Positions 6,948 through 14,999 of a DNA stretch of 17,564 bases are shown here, in pieces. Position numbers and translations under genes: made by a program. The notes under the pieces are model-generated. The model saw only the letters and a program-made list of their open reading frames with translations. It did no database searches and had not been told where the DNA came from. The first letter of the stretch is position 1. The number at the start of each line of letters is the position of its first letter. Origin of the DNA: an uncultured Clostridia bacterium (GTDB lineage Bacteria > Bacillota > Clostridia > TANB77 > CAG-508); the NCBI GenBank assembly GCA_934148985.1, contig CAKPDO010000033.1, positions 1-17,564 on the forward strand, given 5' to 3'.

Positions 6948-7030
6948 CCTTTGTACTGTTTATTTTCGTGAAATGCTACGGTCTTTTTTCCATTTCGACC
7001 GCTTCTTTTCCATTAATAATACAGTCTAAA

Positions 7031-8809
7031 TTATTGTTTTAATCTCAAATATCCTAATTCTTCCCAAAAGTTATATGCTAAATTCAATCTAAGCAATACT
7101 TTTGGTTTTGCTCCTGCCCTGTTTTTATCAACAATGCAAGCATAATATCTTACATCTGGGTCTTCATATTTTTGTAAATCTTTATATTCAAGTCCCACTT
7201 CTTTTGACGAATATTCATAATCCTTTAAATGGTCATTATTTATCTGTTTTACAAGACACAATGTATCTAATACTTCTTTTACTGTCTTACTAACAGCTAA
7301 GTCATTTACCGTTAAATTCAAAGGTGCTGTCATATTTTCATTTAATTGTATAGTAGAACCAATAAATAATCCAAATTTTTGTGCTAAATTTGATAACATT
7401 GTTGCCGTTTTCTTTATTTCTTCGCCATTTCCAATATTTTCCGTGTCAGTCTTTAAAGTATCATAAAACATATAATGAATATCTTCTTTGTAATAATAAT
7501 TCATTATTATTTTTTGAAGTTCATCATTTGTATGGTCTGTTATATTTACAAAATATATTGAATTTTCTGTTTGTTTTTTTACCCACTCCATTACTCTAAT
7601 TGTCATCCTAAAGTCTTCAGAAATTTGTTCTAAACGCTTTACAAAATCTTCTTGTGTTTCATCTTCATTTTTTAGTACAAATCCATCTTCATCTACATTT
7701 ACATCATTTAAATTATCAGGTCTAAATTTGAATTCAAGTAATTCTCCCTCTGATTTATGAATTTTTTGCCAATGTAGTTCTTGATATGCCTCATTATTAA
7801 GAATTGTTGTAATTAAACATAATTTCATTTTTTCTTCTGACATCTCATTTGAAATTACAAGCACTTTCTTTTTATGTACAAATGCTACATATGCTGCCAT
7901 ATTTATTGTAAATCTACTCTTACCAGCATTAGATGGCATAGCAAATGCCATTGTTTCTCCACATCTTATTCCTTTAAATACACTTGAAATTATTTCAAAT
8001 GGAAATGCAAGCCCATTTGTTAAATTATTATTGCCCTTTACAAAAAATTCTTCCAAACTATCGCTTAATACAGATTGCTTGAATTTATCAGTTACCATAA
8101 CCTGATTTACCGCACTTTTTACTTCTTGTTCTGACATTTGGTTGTATAATTTGTATTCTGTTATTTTCAAAATTGCTTCTTGTATACTATTAATTGGCAT
8201 AGTTGTATAACTTTTTCTTAATATGAATAATTTTTTTATTTCTACATAAATTTTTTCCATATCCAGTTTTTTACATTTATATTCATACTCATATTTAAGT
8301 TGTTCTTTTACCTGATTTATTTCATAATTGCTTTTTCCGAAACTATACCCACTTTTAGCAATATATGGAGTATATGCCTCTCCCTCTGTAAATACTATTC
8401 CTTTATATATTTCTAGAAAAATTTTATTATCAAAATAGTTTTCTTCATTTAGTATGTAGTATTTTGCCATTAATTTGGGGTCATTTAATAACATTCCAAT
8501 AAAGTCTTTTTCTAATTCAAAATTTCTTAGTGTTGGCGGATATATGCTTTCTTGCTTTTCTTTTTTGGTTTCTTTTACTATTCTTTCTGGGTCAATCTCT
8601 TGTATTTTACTTTGCTTTTTTTCTTCTTCTTTTTGCTCATTGCTTTCGTCTAGAAATCTTTCTACTTTGTTTAGTGCTAATCTATATTCTCTATTTTTGA
8701 TGTTTTCATTTAATTCTCTTATAAATTCTTGATTTTTTGTTCTTACTGGTATTATTTGTAGAAGTTCTTCTAGTTCTCTTTTAGCATCCTCTTCTTTATA
8801 CTCTTTCAT
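7031..8809 (-). CDS. DnaB-like RecA-fold ATPase/helicase
   Basis: 592 residues. Residues 1-90 are charged and helical, partly coiled coil. Residues ~93-140 (NFELEKDFIGMLLNDP..., YFDNKIFLEIYKGIVF) resemble the DnaB N-terminal domain. The C-terminal half is an SF4 RecA core: Walker A PSNAGKS (292-298), Walker B YMFYD with Asp450, Gln489 in STIQLN (motif H3) and KNRAG (562-566) with the probable arginine finger Arg564. The Walker A to B distance is about 150 residues, some 45 more than I expect for bacterial DnaB, so there is an insertion. It is unlikely to be the housekeeping helicase. ATG 8809 overlaps the TGA of the GT32 gene by four bases (ATGA) and has AGGAGA eight bases upstream, which implies coupling. 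Substrate and role are unknown. Confidence 0.75.
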   Translation of the reverse strand: MKEYKEEDAKRELEELLQIIPVRTKNQEFIRELNENIKNREYRLALNKVERFLDESNEQKEEEKKQSKIQEIDPERIVKETKKEKQESIYPPTLRNFELEKDFIGMLLNDPKLMAKYYILNEENYFDNKIFLEIYKGIVFTEGEAYTPYIAKSGYSFGKSNYEINQVKEQLKYEYEYKCKKLDMEKIYVEIKKLFILRKSYTTMPINSIQEAILKITEYKLYNQMSEQEVKSAVNQVMVTDKFKQSVLSDSLEEFFVKGNNNLTNGLAFPFEIISSVFKGIRCGETMAFAMPSNAGKSRFTINMAAYVAFVHKKKVLVISNEMSEEKMKLCLITTILNNEAYQELHWQKIHKSEGELLEFKFRPDNLNDVNVDEDGFVLKNEDETQEDFVKRLEQISEDFRMTIRVMEWVKKQTENSIYFVNITDHTNDELQKIIMNYYYKEDIHYMFYDTLKTDTENIGNGEEIKKTATMLSNLAQKFGLFIGSTIQLNENMTAPLNLTVNDLAVSKTVKEVLDTLCLVKQINNDHLKDYEYSSKEVGLEYKDLQKYEDPDVRYYACIVDKNRAGAKPKVLLRLNLAYNFWEELGYLRLKQ

Positions 8810-9573
8810 ATGCTTTTTCTCCTATTTTTCTTAACTGTCTTTGTTTCATTGTAAAAATCTATTCTATTTTGAAGCATTTTCATTGTTCTCACAATGGGGT
8901 TTTTGATATGTTTAACTTGTGCCCATCTTCTATTTTTGAAACTTCCCCAAGTATATGAAAACCAATGAATTACATATGTATTTTTCGTAACAAGTTCTTG
9001 TGAAAAACATTTTCCTCCTCCAGAATCATATGGCGAAAAATATTCTTTTGGAAATATTTCTATTTTGTTCTTTTCTGTTTCGCTTAATTCATTATATATT
9101 TTTGTCATTATTACTGGTATAATGAATAAATCTGTGTTCATTATGTCATTATCATAAAAATCTAATACTTTTTTTATAAACCAATTTCCTTTTTCTGCTG
9201 CAATAAATCCTGTTCCTATTTGTTTATTTACTTTATCTATTGTACATTCTTCCCATCCAAGTAATAAGTCACTATTTAAAATCGGATTTAAAGACTGTAT
9301 TGCTTGTACATCTGTGTCTATATAAATTCCGCCTTGTTCATATATTATTTTTATTCTTAAATAATCTGCCATAAAAGCATATAGATTTCTTTTTCTACAT
9401 TCTGCAAAAAATTTATTTTCACTTGAAATTTTGTCTAAATCTAAATTACTTTCATTCCATTCGATAAATTCGTATTCCGGCATTTTATCTTTCCATGTTA
9501 AAAGACAAATTTCCGTTAATTTGTCTTTTGGCTTTCCTCCAAGCCAAATATAGTGTACTTTTTTTGGTATCAT
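8806..9573 (-). CDS. Glycosyltransferase family 32 protein
   Basis: 255 residues. It starts with IPKKVHYIWLGG (2-13), the usual opening of GT32 (capsule/Och1-like) transferases. YAFMADYLRIKIIYEQGG is followed by IYIDTDV (83-89), where DTD (86-88) is the metal- and sugar-nucleotide-binding DXD motif. No membrane helix is evident, so it probably acts in the cytoplasm or at the inner membrane face, transferring a sugar onto a glycan or lipid-linked acceptor. AGGAAGTG lies about ten bases before the ATG. It follows the PP2C-like gene by 21 bases and overlaps the DnaB-like gene by four. The acceptor cannot be read from sequence. Confidence 0.8.
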   Translation of the reverse strand: MIPKKVHYIWLGGKPKDKLTEICLLTWKDKMPEYEFIEWNESNLDLDKISSENKFFAECRKRNLYAFMADYLRIKIIYEQGGIYIDTDVQAIQSLNPILNSDLLLGWEECTIDKVNKQIGTGFIAAEKGNWFIKKVLDFYDNDIMNTDLFIIPVIMTKIYNELSETEKNKIEIFPKEYFSPYDSGGGKCFSQELVTKNTYVIHWFSYTWGSFKNRRWAQVKHIKNPIVRTMKMLQNRIDFYNETKTVKKNRRKSI

Positions 9574-9594
9574 TTTTATTTCTCACTTCCTACA

Positions 9595-10446
9595 TTAATC
9601 CATTTTTTCATAAATAATCAAAGTCCTTTCACTTCCATCATCTTTTATTATGTCTGGATTTGTTAAAGTTTTTTTAGCTTTTTCCCCTTCAAAATAAGGA
9701 ACACATCCATCCGAAAATGCACATATATATTTTACTTTTTTCAAATTTACATTGTATGTTTTTACAAAGTCCATGGCTCTTTCTTCACCAGTTAAAGCCC
9801 CATATCCTACTTTTTTCCCATTATGTGTAACTATATAATTATTTCTTAAAGCTCCTCTTATTAATAGTCTATATCTTGGGTTCATCCAATTATATTCTCC
9901 AGACTTCAAATATTCATTTTCGAATTCTTCCATCCACAAATGATCATTTTCTGTTGAAAAAATTTCTCTATAATCACTATCAAATGCTTTTATGTAACAA
10001 TCTCCGATTGCAAAACAATATAGATTTTTCTCACAAATTATTCCTCCAACTGCTTCTGAACAATATAAGTCTTCTCCAACATAATCTATATCTCTTTTTT
10101 TGTTTATTTCCCATACGTCCTTATTAGCTCTTTCAATAGCTTTTCTAACATTTGTTTCACTACTATTGTTTTTAGTTTCATTTATGTATTTTACAAAATT
10201 GTCAGCTATAATTTTTGAAGATAAAAAAGCTCCACTTGGATTTGGATAGTGCTTAGCAATATAACTTGCTTCGTCTTCTGTCTGTGGATATGGTCTTATC
10301 TCTCCTCCTATTAAATCCCTTGTTACTCCATCTGCAACGCAGAAAGCATTTTCTTCAACTTTTCCATAGTCTTCTTCTGGAAATTTTATATTATACTTTG
10401 TATATATTTGATTTTGGTATCTTTTATTATATATTAAATTAAACAT
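9595..10446 (-). CDS. PP2C-like serine/threonine phosphatase domain protein
   Basis: 283 residues with the motif order of the PPM/PP2C fold: VADG (37-40) for the first metal-binding Asp, EAVGGIICEKNLYCFAIGD (131-149) for the central sheet and the GD turn, AFSDG (243-247), and DDGSERTLI (269-277) for the last Asp. PP2C enzymes are Mn/Mg-dependent phosphatases for phospho-Ser/Thr or related substrates. No membrane helix, kinase or regulatory domain is attached, and no partner kinase is in the window. Its start lies inside the end of the GT2 gene (8-base overlap), with AAGGAG placed correctly, so the two are coupled. It may regulate the glycan pathway or dephosphorylate an intermediate; the evidence allows either. 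Confidence 0.7.
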   Translation of the reverse strand: MFNLIYNKRYQNQIYTKYNIKFPEEDYGKVEENAFCVADGVTRDLIGGEIRPYPQTEDEASYIAKHYPNPSGAFLSSKIIADNFVKYINETKNNSSETNVRKAIERANKDVWEINKKRDIDYVGEDLYCSEAVGGIICEKNLYCFAIGDCYIKAFDSDYREIFSTENDHLWMEEFENEYLKSGEYNWMNPRYRLLIRGALRNNYIVTHNGKKVGYGALTGEERAMDFVKTYNVNLKKVKYICAFSDGCVPYFEGEKAKKTLTNPDIIKDDGSERTLIIYEKMD

Positions 10447-11551
10447 TTTTACATAGCTCCTTAGTTTTTATAAAATCTGCATCATTTTCACTAATTCTTG
10501 CATAATCCTCTCTTGTTGGAAATGACATTCTTTTCTTTACATCATCTGGGATTGTTCTTCTATATTCCTTTAGCTTATTTATTTCTAGCATCATATTTTC
10601 ATAATCTTTTATTCTTATATTTTTTATTATATTTCTTAATTGCTCATTCATTATCTCGACTTTCAATTCTCTATTTAAATTAAAATACCACTCAAAATCC
10701 TTTACACACTGTATTTTATCTTCATCACTTACTTGTTCAGAATCTATTAATTGACATAATAAATAGGCATTTTTCTTTGCATATACGTACCTGTAATAGT
10801 TTATTTCATCATTTTCTTTAAAAATCTTGTAAATCATTTGATATGCATAATTTATTCCCTTAAAATATTTTAAAGAACAGTCTTTAGATAAAGAGTTTGG
10901 AGAATTTCTATATAAATACATAACTTTAGATGTATAATATCCTTTTTTAGCTTTTATATAACAAACAGATGTAAAATAATCATCTTCCGATGGAGATGGT
11001 ACCTTAAATGTTATATCATTTTTCGTTAAGAATTCCGCTTTATAAATTTTATTCCATGCTGTAGAATTCATAACAAAAAAAGACCTATTATAATCATTTT
11101 TATTAAGCATAATATCATCATTTTCTCCTAAAGGCCAAGCTGGTTTTTTCCACCTTTTTCCATCATTATCCATCATTTGATAATTTCCAATGACATAATC
11201 TGCTTGTTTTTCTTCAATTTTGTTATACATCCATTCACAAGTGTCTGTTTCGAACAAATCATCTGCATCCAAAAACATTATGTATTTTCCTTTTGCAATT
11301 TTCATTCCTGTATTTCTTGAATCTGCTAATCCTCCATTTGCTTTGTTTATAACAACTATTCGTTCATCCATTTTTTCCATTTTTTTGCAAATTTTTAAAG
11401 AATTATCAGTTGAACCATCATTTACCAAAATTATTTCAATTTCTTTAAGTGTTTGGTTTAATAATGAGGCTATCGTTTCCTCCAGATATTTTTCTGCATT
11501 ATATATAGGTACAATTACTGATATTTTTGCTCTTTCCATAATAAAAATCAT
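10439..11551 (-). CDS. Family 2 glycosyltransferase (GT-A fold)
   Basis: 370 residues. KISVIVPIYNAEKYLEETI opens the GT2 domain, NDGSTD (44-49) binds the nucleotide, FLDADD (93-98) holds the DXD motif, WNKIYK (166-171) and SEDDYF (188-193) fit the acceptor/catalytic-base region. The C-terminal ~150 residues are helical. Two starts are possible: ATG 11551, with GGG only two bases upstream, or ATG 11539 (MERAKIS), with the same site 14 bases away. Neither spacing is ideal, and the longer form is given. It is the first gene of a four-gene unit with a promoter at 11602-11630. The sugar is unknown. Confidence 0.8.
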   Translation of the reverse strand: MIFIMERAKISVIVPIYNAEKYLEETIASLLNQTLKEIEIILVNDGSTDNSLKICKKMEKMDERIVVINKANGGLADSRNTGMKIAKGKYIMFLDADDLFETDTCEWMYNKIEEKQADYVIGNYQMMDNDGKRWKKPAWPLGENDDIMLNKNDYNRSFFVMNSTAWNKIYKAEFLTKNDITFKVPSPSEDDYFTSVCYIKAKKGYYTSKVMYLYRNSPNSLSKDCSLKYFKGINYAYQMIYKIFKENDEINYYRYVYAKKNAYLLCQLIDSEQVSDEDKIQCVKDFEWYFNLNRELKVEIMNEQLRNIIKNIRIKDYENMMLEINKLKEYRRTIPDDVKKRMSFPTREDYARISENDADFIKTKELCKNV

Positions 11552-11601
11552 TTCCCTTCAAATTTTTATGTTTTACATCCTTTTATAAAATCGTTATTTG
11601 A

Positions 11602-11630
11602 AATATATCATAAAAGAGATAAAAAGTCTA
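11602..11630 (-). promoter_or_regulatory. Putative promoter for the GT2-PP2C-GT32-DnaB-like operon
   Basis: On the minus strand there is TAGACT (11630-11625), a 17-base spacer and TATATT (11607-11602) preceded by TGA. No terminator hairpin was seen between this and the upstream phosphatase gene, so read-through from there is also possible. Confidence 0.45.
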
Positions 11631-11651
11631 GTTAAAATTCATTTCTTTTTA

Positions 11652-12191
11652 CTATATTTCATACTTTCTTATTTCACAATTTTTTAATGCCAATGCTTCT
11701 ATATTTTTATCTTCAGGCATTCCATGAAAATAATACTCTATCGCCTGTGTAACACATGCATGAGTCACTAAAACAATATCTTGTCCATCATATTTTTTTA
11801 TTATCTGCTTTAAACATTCACCTACTCTTTTAAAAAACGACTGTATAGGTTCAACATCATATATTTCATAGTTCTTTTCAAAATCCAAAAGCATTTCAAT
11901 ATTACAGTCTTCTCTATTTGCCTGTCCTTCCATTTTGCCAAAACTTCTCTCTTTTAAATCTTCTTCTATTAATGGTTTAATTTTTTTTATATTTGATATA
12001 TAGCTTGCTGTTTGACGAGCTCTTAGTAGTGGTGAAACTAAAATATTATCAACTTTTACATTTTTGAATTTTTCTGCCATTTCTTTTGCTTGTTTTTCAC
12101 CTGTTCTATTTAGAGGCACATCTGTTTGTCCTTGAAATAGTCTTTTCACATTATAATCTGTTTGCCCATGTCTTACTACATAAATATTCAT
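11652..12191 (-). CDS. Histidine phosphatase (phosphoglycerate-mutase superfamily), possible GpgP-like
   Basis: 179 residues. RHGQT (7-11) carries the phospho-accepting His8. SPLLRARQTA (53-62) supplies the phosphate-binding Arg, ERSFG (81-85) the acid, and VTHACV (142-147) the second catalytic His144, in place of the common VTHGG. The length fits small cobC/PhoE-type phosphatases, not the 230-250-residue mutases, so dephosphorylation is more likely than mutase activity. AAAGGTG lies about 12 bases before the ATG. The gene follows a GT2 by 37 bases. Mycobacterial glucosyl-3-phosphoglycerate phosphatase belongs to this superfamily, and the GpgS-like gene two positions upstream makes that role plausible but unproven. 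The substrate range of the family is broad. Confidence 0.8.
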   Translation of the reverse strand: MNIYVVRHGQTDYNVKRLFQGQTDVPLNRTGEKQAKEMAEKFKNVKVDNILVSPLLRARQTASYISNIKKIKPLIEEDLKERSFGKMEGQANREDCNIEMLLDFEKNYEIYDVEPIQSFFKRVGECLKQIIKKYDGQDIVLVTHACVTQAIEYYFHGMPEDKNIEALALKNCEIRKYEI

Positions 12192-12228
12192 AATTTATAA
12201 AACACCTTTCTTTTCCTATATATTTCTA

Positions 12229-13230
12229 TTAAATATTCTTTAGTATTTCACTAAATTTTTCTGTATATTCTTGCATTGATTCTTCTATAAATTCTTGTTC
12301 TTTTTCTTCTAAATTTTCCTTATTCTCTTCTAGCAATTTTATAGTTTCAAAAAATCTTTTTTCCAATAGATTTTTTATTTCTTTTTTATCATCATATTTT
12401 GAATTACATAGCTCATCTAGAATTGCCGTTAATACTCTTAAATATCTTATCAAGCATTTATTAAATAAATATTTACTTTTGTGATTTTTAAATGCATCTA
12501 TATAATTATCAAATACTTCTAGTGCATCTAATCTTTTTATTGAAAATTCTTGATGCATTATGCTATTATTTCGTTGAACATAATTATGAAGAACTCTATC
12601 AGTTGATACAATTCTATTTATTTTTTTTAATATTTTATATGTAGTAAAATCATCTTCGTATCTTTTTCCTTCTGGGAATCTTATATCACTAAATAATGTC
12701 TTTTTATATAACTTGTTCCATACTACAACTGATTTTATTGTAATTTCAACATCTTCATTATGTAATCTATGTAGTGCTCCATCAGAATTGTTTATAATAT
12801 AGTTTTTTTCATAGTATATGTCATCAAACTGGTATTTTCCTTCAAAAACATCATTCTCTGAAATTTTAATAGATGCACATTCTGCAATATCTGATTTGGT
12901 TTCTACTATTAATTTATGTAATTGTTCAAAGAATTCATTTGAAATAATATCATCTGAATCTATAAAACCAATATATTCTCCTGTTGCTATATCTATTCCA
13001 GCATTTCTTGCTGCTGATAATCCTTTATTTACCTGATTTATAACTTTTATTCTTTTATCTTTCTTCTCATATTCTTTACAAATTCGAAATGACTCATCTG
13101 TTGAGCCATCATTTATTACAATAATTTCCATATTTTTGTATTTTTGATTTATTATGCTATCTAGTGAATATGGCAAAAATTTCTCTACATTATATACTGG
13201 TACTATTACCGAAATTAAATCTTTGTCCAT
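12229..13230 (-). CDS. Family 2 glycosyltransferase (GT-A fold)
   Basis: 333 residues. LISVIVPVYNVEKFLPYSL at the start, NDGSTD (40-45), FIDSDD (89-94) with the DXD motif, WNKLYK (171-176) and RYEDDF (190-195) give a full GT2 core. The same domain plan is seen in the GT2 at 10439-11551, so the two are probably paralogues with different donors or acceptors. The C-terminus is charged and helical, likely coiled coil. GGAGG lies four bases before the ATG. The gene begins 17 bases after the GpgS-like gene ends, in the same operon. Confidence 0.8.
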   Translation of the reverse strand: MDKDLISVIVPVYNVEKFLPYSLDSIINQKYKNMEIIVINDGSTDESFRICKEYEKKDKRIKVINQVNKGLSAARNAGIDIATGEYIGFIDSDDIISNEFFEQLHKLIVETKSDIAECASIKISENDVFEGKYQFDDIYYEKNYIINNSDGALHRLHNEDVEITIKSVVVWNKLYKKTLFSDIRFPEGKRYEDDFTTYKILKKINRIVSTDRVLHNYVQRNNSIMHQEFSIKRLDALEVFDNYIDAFKNHKSKYLFNKCLIRYLRVLTAILDELCNSKYDDKKEIKNLLEKRFFETIKLLEENKENLEEKEQEFIEESMQEYTEKFSEILKNI

Positions 13231-13247
13231 GTTTCCTCCATTTTTTA

Positions 13248-13910
13248 TTATTTTCTTGGCATTCTTTTAAAGATTGCGCTTAATATTTCCGTTGACATTT
13301 TTGACATAGTTAAATTTGTTTTGTTATTATGAGATAAATTATCTATTTCACCAATATTTACTTCTTTTACACTATATCCTTGATTTATTACATCTAATAA
13401 TATTCCAATATCTACTCCATAATCTTTTTCTAGTGTGAGTTTTTCCAAAATTGATTTTCTACTAGCTATCATTCCACTAATTGGTTCTAAAAACTTATAC
13501 ATATTTGGATACAACAAATTTAGCACCGGTTTCACCGCTACTTCTGTTACTATTCCTCCCGTAGTTCTGTCAAATGATGATTTAACAAAATCAACTTCGC
13601 CTTCCAAAATTGGTAACCCTAATTTTTCTATTACATTTTCTTTAACATATTGAACATCTGCATCTAAAAAAACTATGGTTTCATTTTGAGCAAATTTAAT
13701 TCCCATTTCCATAGCATATCCTTTGCCTTGATTATTACAGTTTACAACTCTTGCTCCATTTACTATTGAAATTTCTTCTGTTTTATCTGTACTTAGATTA
13801 TTGACTACAAGTATCTCTCCTACAATTTTACTTTCTTTTGCTAAACTTATTGTTCTTGCTATGTTTTCTTCTTCATTAAATGCTGGTATTATTACACTAA
13901 TTTTTTCCAT
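13248..13910 (-). CDS. GT2-type glycosyltransferase resembling glucosyl-3-phosphoglycerate synthase
   Basis: 220 residues from ATG 13910, chosen because GAGGT lies five bases upstream; a GTG at 13922 has no such site. KISVIIPAFNEEENI opens the GT-A fold, NNLSTD (37-42) replaces the usual DDGSTD, and FLDADV (81-86) has the DXD. The middle and end, GGIVTEVAVKPVLN (118-131), LEPISGMIASRKSIL (141-155) and YGVDIGILLDVI (164-175), follow the GpgS/GT81 pattern (G-VTEL-AKPLLN, QPLSGE-AGRR, YGVEIGLLID). GpgS makes glucosyl-3-phosphoglycerate, precursor of the solute glucosylglycerate. It is first in its operon. The protein is shorter than the GpgS enzymes I know, so a related dolichyl-phosphate-like GT2 activity remains possible. 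Confidence 0.65.
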   Translation of the reverse strand: MEKISVIIPAFNEEENIARTISLAKESKIVGEILVVNNLSTDKTEEISIVNGARVVNCNNQGKGYAMEMGIKFAQNETIVFLDADVQYVKENVIEKLGLPILEGEVDFVKSSFDRTTGGIVTEVAVKPVLNLLYPNMYKFLEPISGMIASRKSILEKLTLEKDYGVDIGILLDVINQGYSVKEVNIGEIDNLSHNNKTNLTMSKMSTEILSAIFKRMPRK

Positions 13911-13955
13911 TTTCGACCTCACATTATTTTTTATTTTTCGCTTTACCGCATTGTT

Positions 13956-13984
13956 ATTATAACATATAATGCCAAAAATTACAA
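13956..13984 (-). promoter_or_regulatory. Promoter with extended -10 for the GpgS-like operon
   Basis: On the minus strand there is TTGTAA (13984-13979), a 17-base spacer and TATAAT (13961-13956) preceded by TGT, giving an extended -10. The leader to the ATG is about 40 bases. Confidence 0.65.
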
Positions 13985-14059
13985 TATGCTATCTTTTTAT
14001 GTCTATCTATACGTTTATCTTTAGCGTTTAATTTACATAATTTTTATTATATTCATTTT

Positions 14060-14089
14060 AAAGAGGGGCTCCAAAAGGAACCCCTCTTT
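14060..14089 (-). terminator. Intrinsic terminator after the radical SAM pair
   Basis: AAAGAGGGG (14060-14068) pairs with CCCCTCTTT (14081-14089). Inside, TCC/GGA closes an AAAA loop after a single C-A mismatch. It is the most GC-rich hairpin in the window and lies about 25 bases after the stop of the minus-strand gene at 14114. Confidence 0.85.
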
Positions 14090-14113
14090 TAGTAGAGTAT
14101 TACTTTTAATCTT

Positions 14114-14983
14114 TTAATTTCCAGCAATCTGTTTAAAACGTTTATTTAATGCATCAATTCTTTCATTAATAAAAATCGTTTCATTCAAATTTCTGTAATT
14201 AAGTTCTGCTAAGTCATTGTACCAAGTCGTATTTACATTTCCATTAGGATGCTGTATATACGTTCTAGATATCATACATGAATGTTCAGTGAACTTAAAT
14301 TCCATTCCCTTATAGATTACTCTTTTTGAATAACCTTTATAGGTCTGTTCACTTGAAAAGGCAGAATTTATCCAATCTGGATTTTCTTCCTTGTATTCAG
14401 GTGTATTATATCCATAGGTACTGAACCTTTGCCGATATTTTACATTTGCTTGTACTATTTCTTCGGCAAATTTATCAAATGCTTCGAAAGTTGGAAAACT
14501 TTCTTTGTCCACTAATTTATTAATTACTATAGACGTGTTCTTAAAATCGTTTACCCAATTAGGCATAACAGCCTTTCTTGGGTAATGATGTGAAATTACC
14601 ATTTGATTTATATATCCATCTAATTCTAGCAGTCTTTCTTTTGCTGAGCCATTTGTAAACATACTTGTTTTGAAGCCATAATTATGTGCTATATTGCACA
14701 TTTTCTTTATGTACTCAAAAGGTAATGTTGTCACCTCTCCTCCTGTAAATGAAATCCATTCAAACTTCGGGTTACCATTACTTCTTAAGACATCATTAGC
14801 TTTTGAAAGATATTTTAAAAATTCTTCAAAATCTTCTTCTTTCAAACGCTGATTAATTTTGTCTGGTCTGTTTGTTAGTGGATCGGCACAGGTCTTACAT
14901 TTGAAGTTACACTTATATGTAAGAATTACCAATGCCCCTAAACATGAATTATGCTGCTTTATAACGTTTTCAGCGCTCTCCAT
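14114..14983 (-). CDS. Radical SAM protein (second of a tandem pair)
   Basis: 289 residues. CNFKCKTC (25-32) is the CX3CX2C motif that binds the 4Fe-4S cluster used to cleave S-adenosylmethionine, and FTGGEV (79-84) is the SAM-contact GGE motif. TTLPFEYIK, MFTNGS, LLELDG, SHH (131-133) and HPNGNVNTTW near the C-terminus are shared with the neighbouring paralogue at 15000. HPNGNVN resembles the start of a SPASM/Twitch segment, but its cysteines are missing, so no second cluster is expected. AAGGAGG lies eight bases before the ATG. Sixteen bases separate it from the first gene of the pair. No precursor peptide with a canonical start was found nearby. The reaction is unknown. Confidence 0.85.
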   Translation of the reverse strand: MESAENVIKQHNSCLGALVILTYKCNFKCKTCADPLTNRPDKINQRLKEEDFEEFLKYLSKANDVLRSNGNPKFEWISFTGGEVTTLPFEYIKKMCNIAHNYGFKTSMFTNGSAKERLLELDGYINQMVISHHYPRKAVMPNWVNDFKNTSIVINKLVDKESFPTFEAFDKFAEEIVQANVKYRQRFSTYGYNTPEYKEENPDWINSAFSSEQTYKGYSKRVIYKGMEFKFTEHSCMISRTYIQHPNGNVNTTWYNDLAELNYRNLNETIFINERIDALNKRFKQIAGN

Positions 14984-14999
14984 ATTGTTATCCTCCTTA

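Noticed and set aside
6979..7001. CGGTC/GACCG inverted repeat as a second terminator after the DnaB-like gene
   Set aside because: The stem is only 5 bp with a 13-base loop and no T-run on the minus strand; the 19-bp hairpin at 6904-6947 explains termination better.
13911..13922. GTG start four codons upstream for the GpgS-like gene
   Set aside because: It overlaps the GAGGT site that is spaced correctly for ATG 13910 and has no ribosome binding site of its own.
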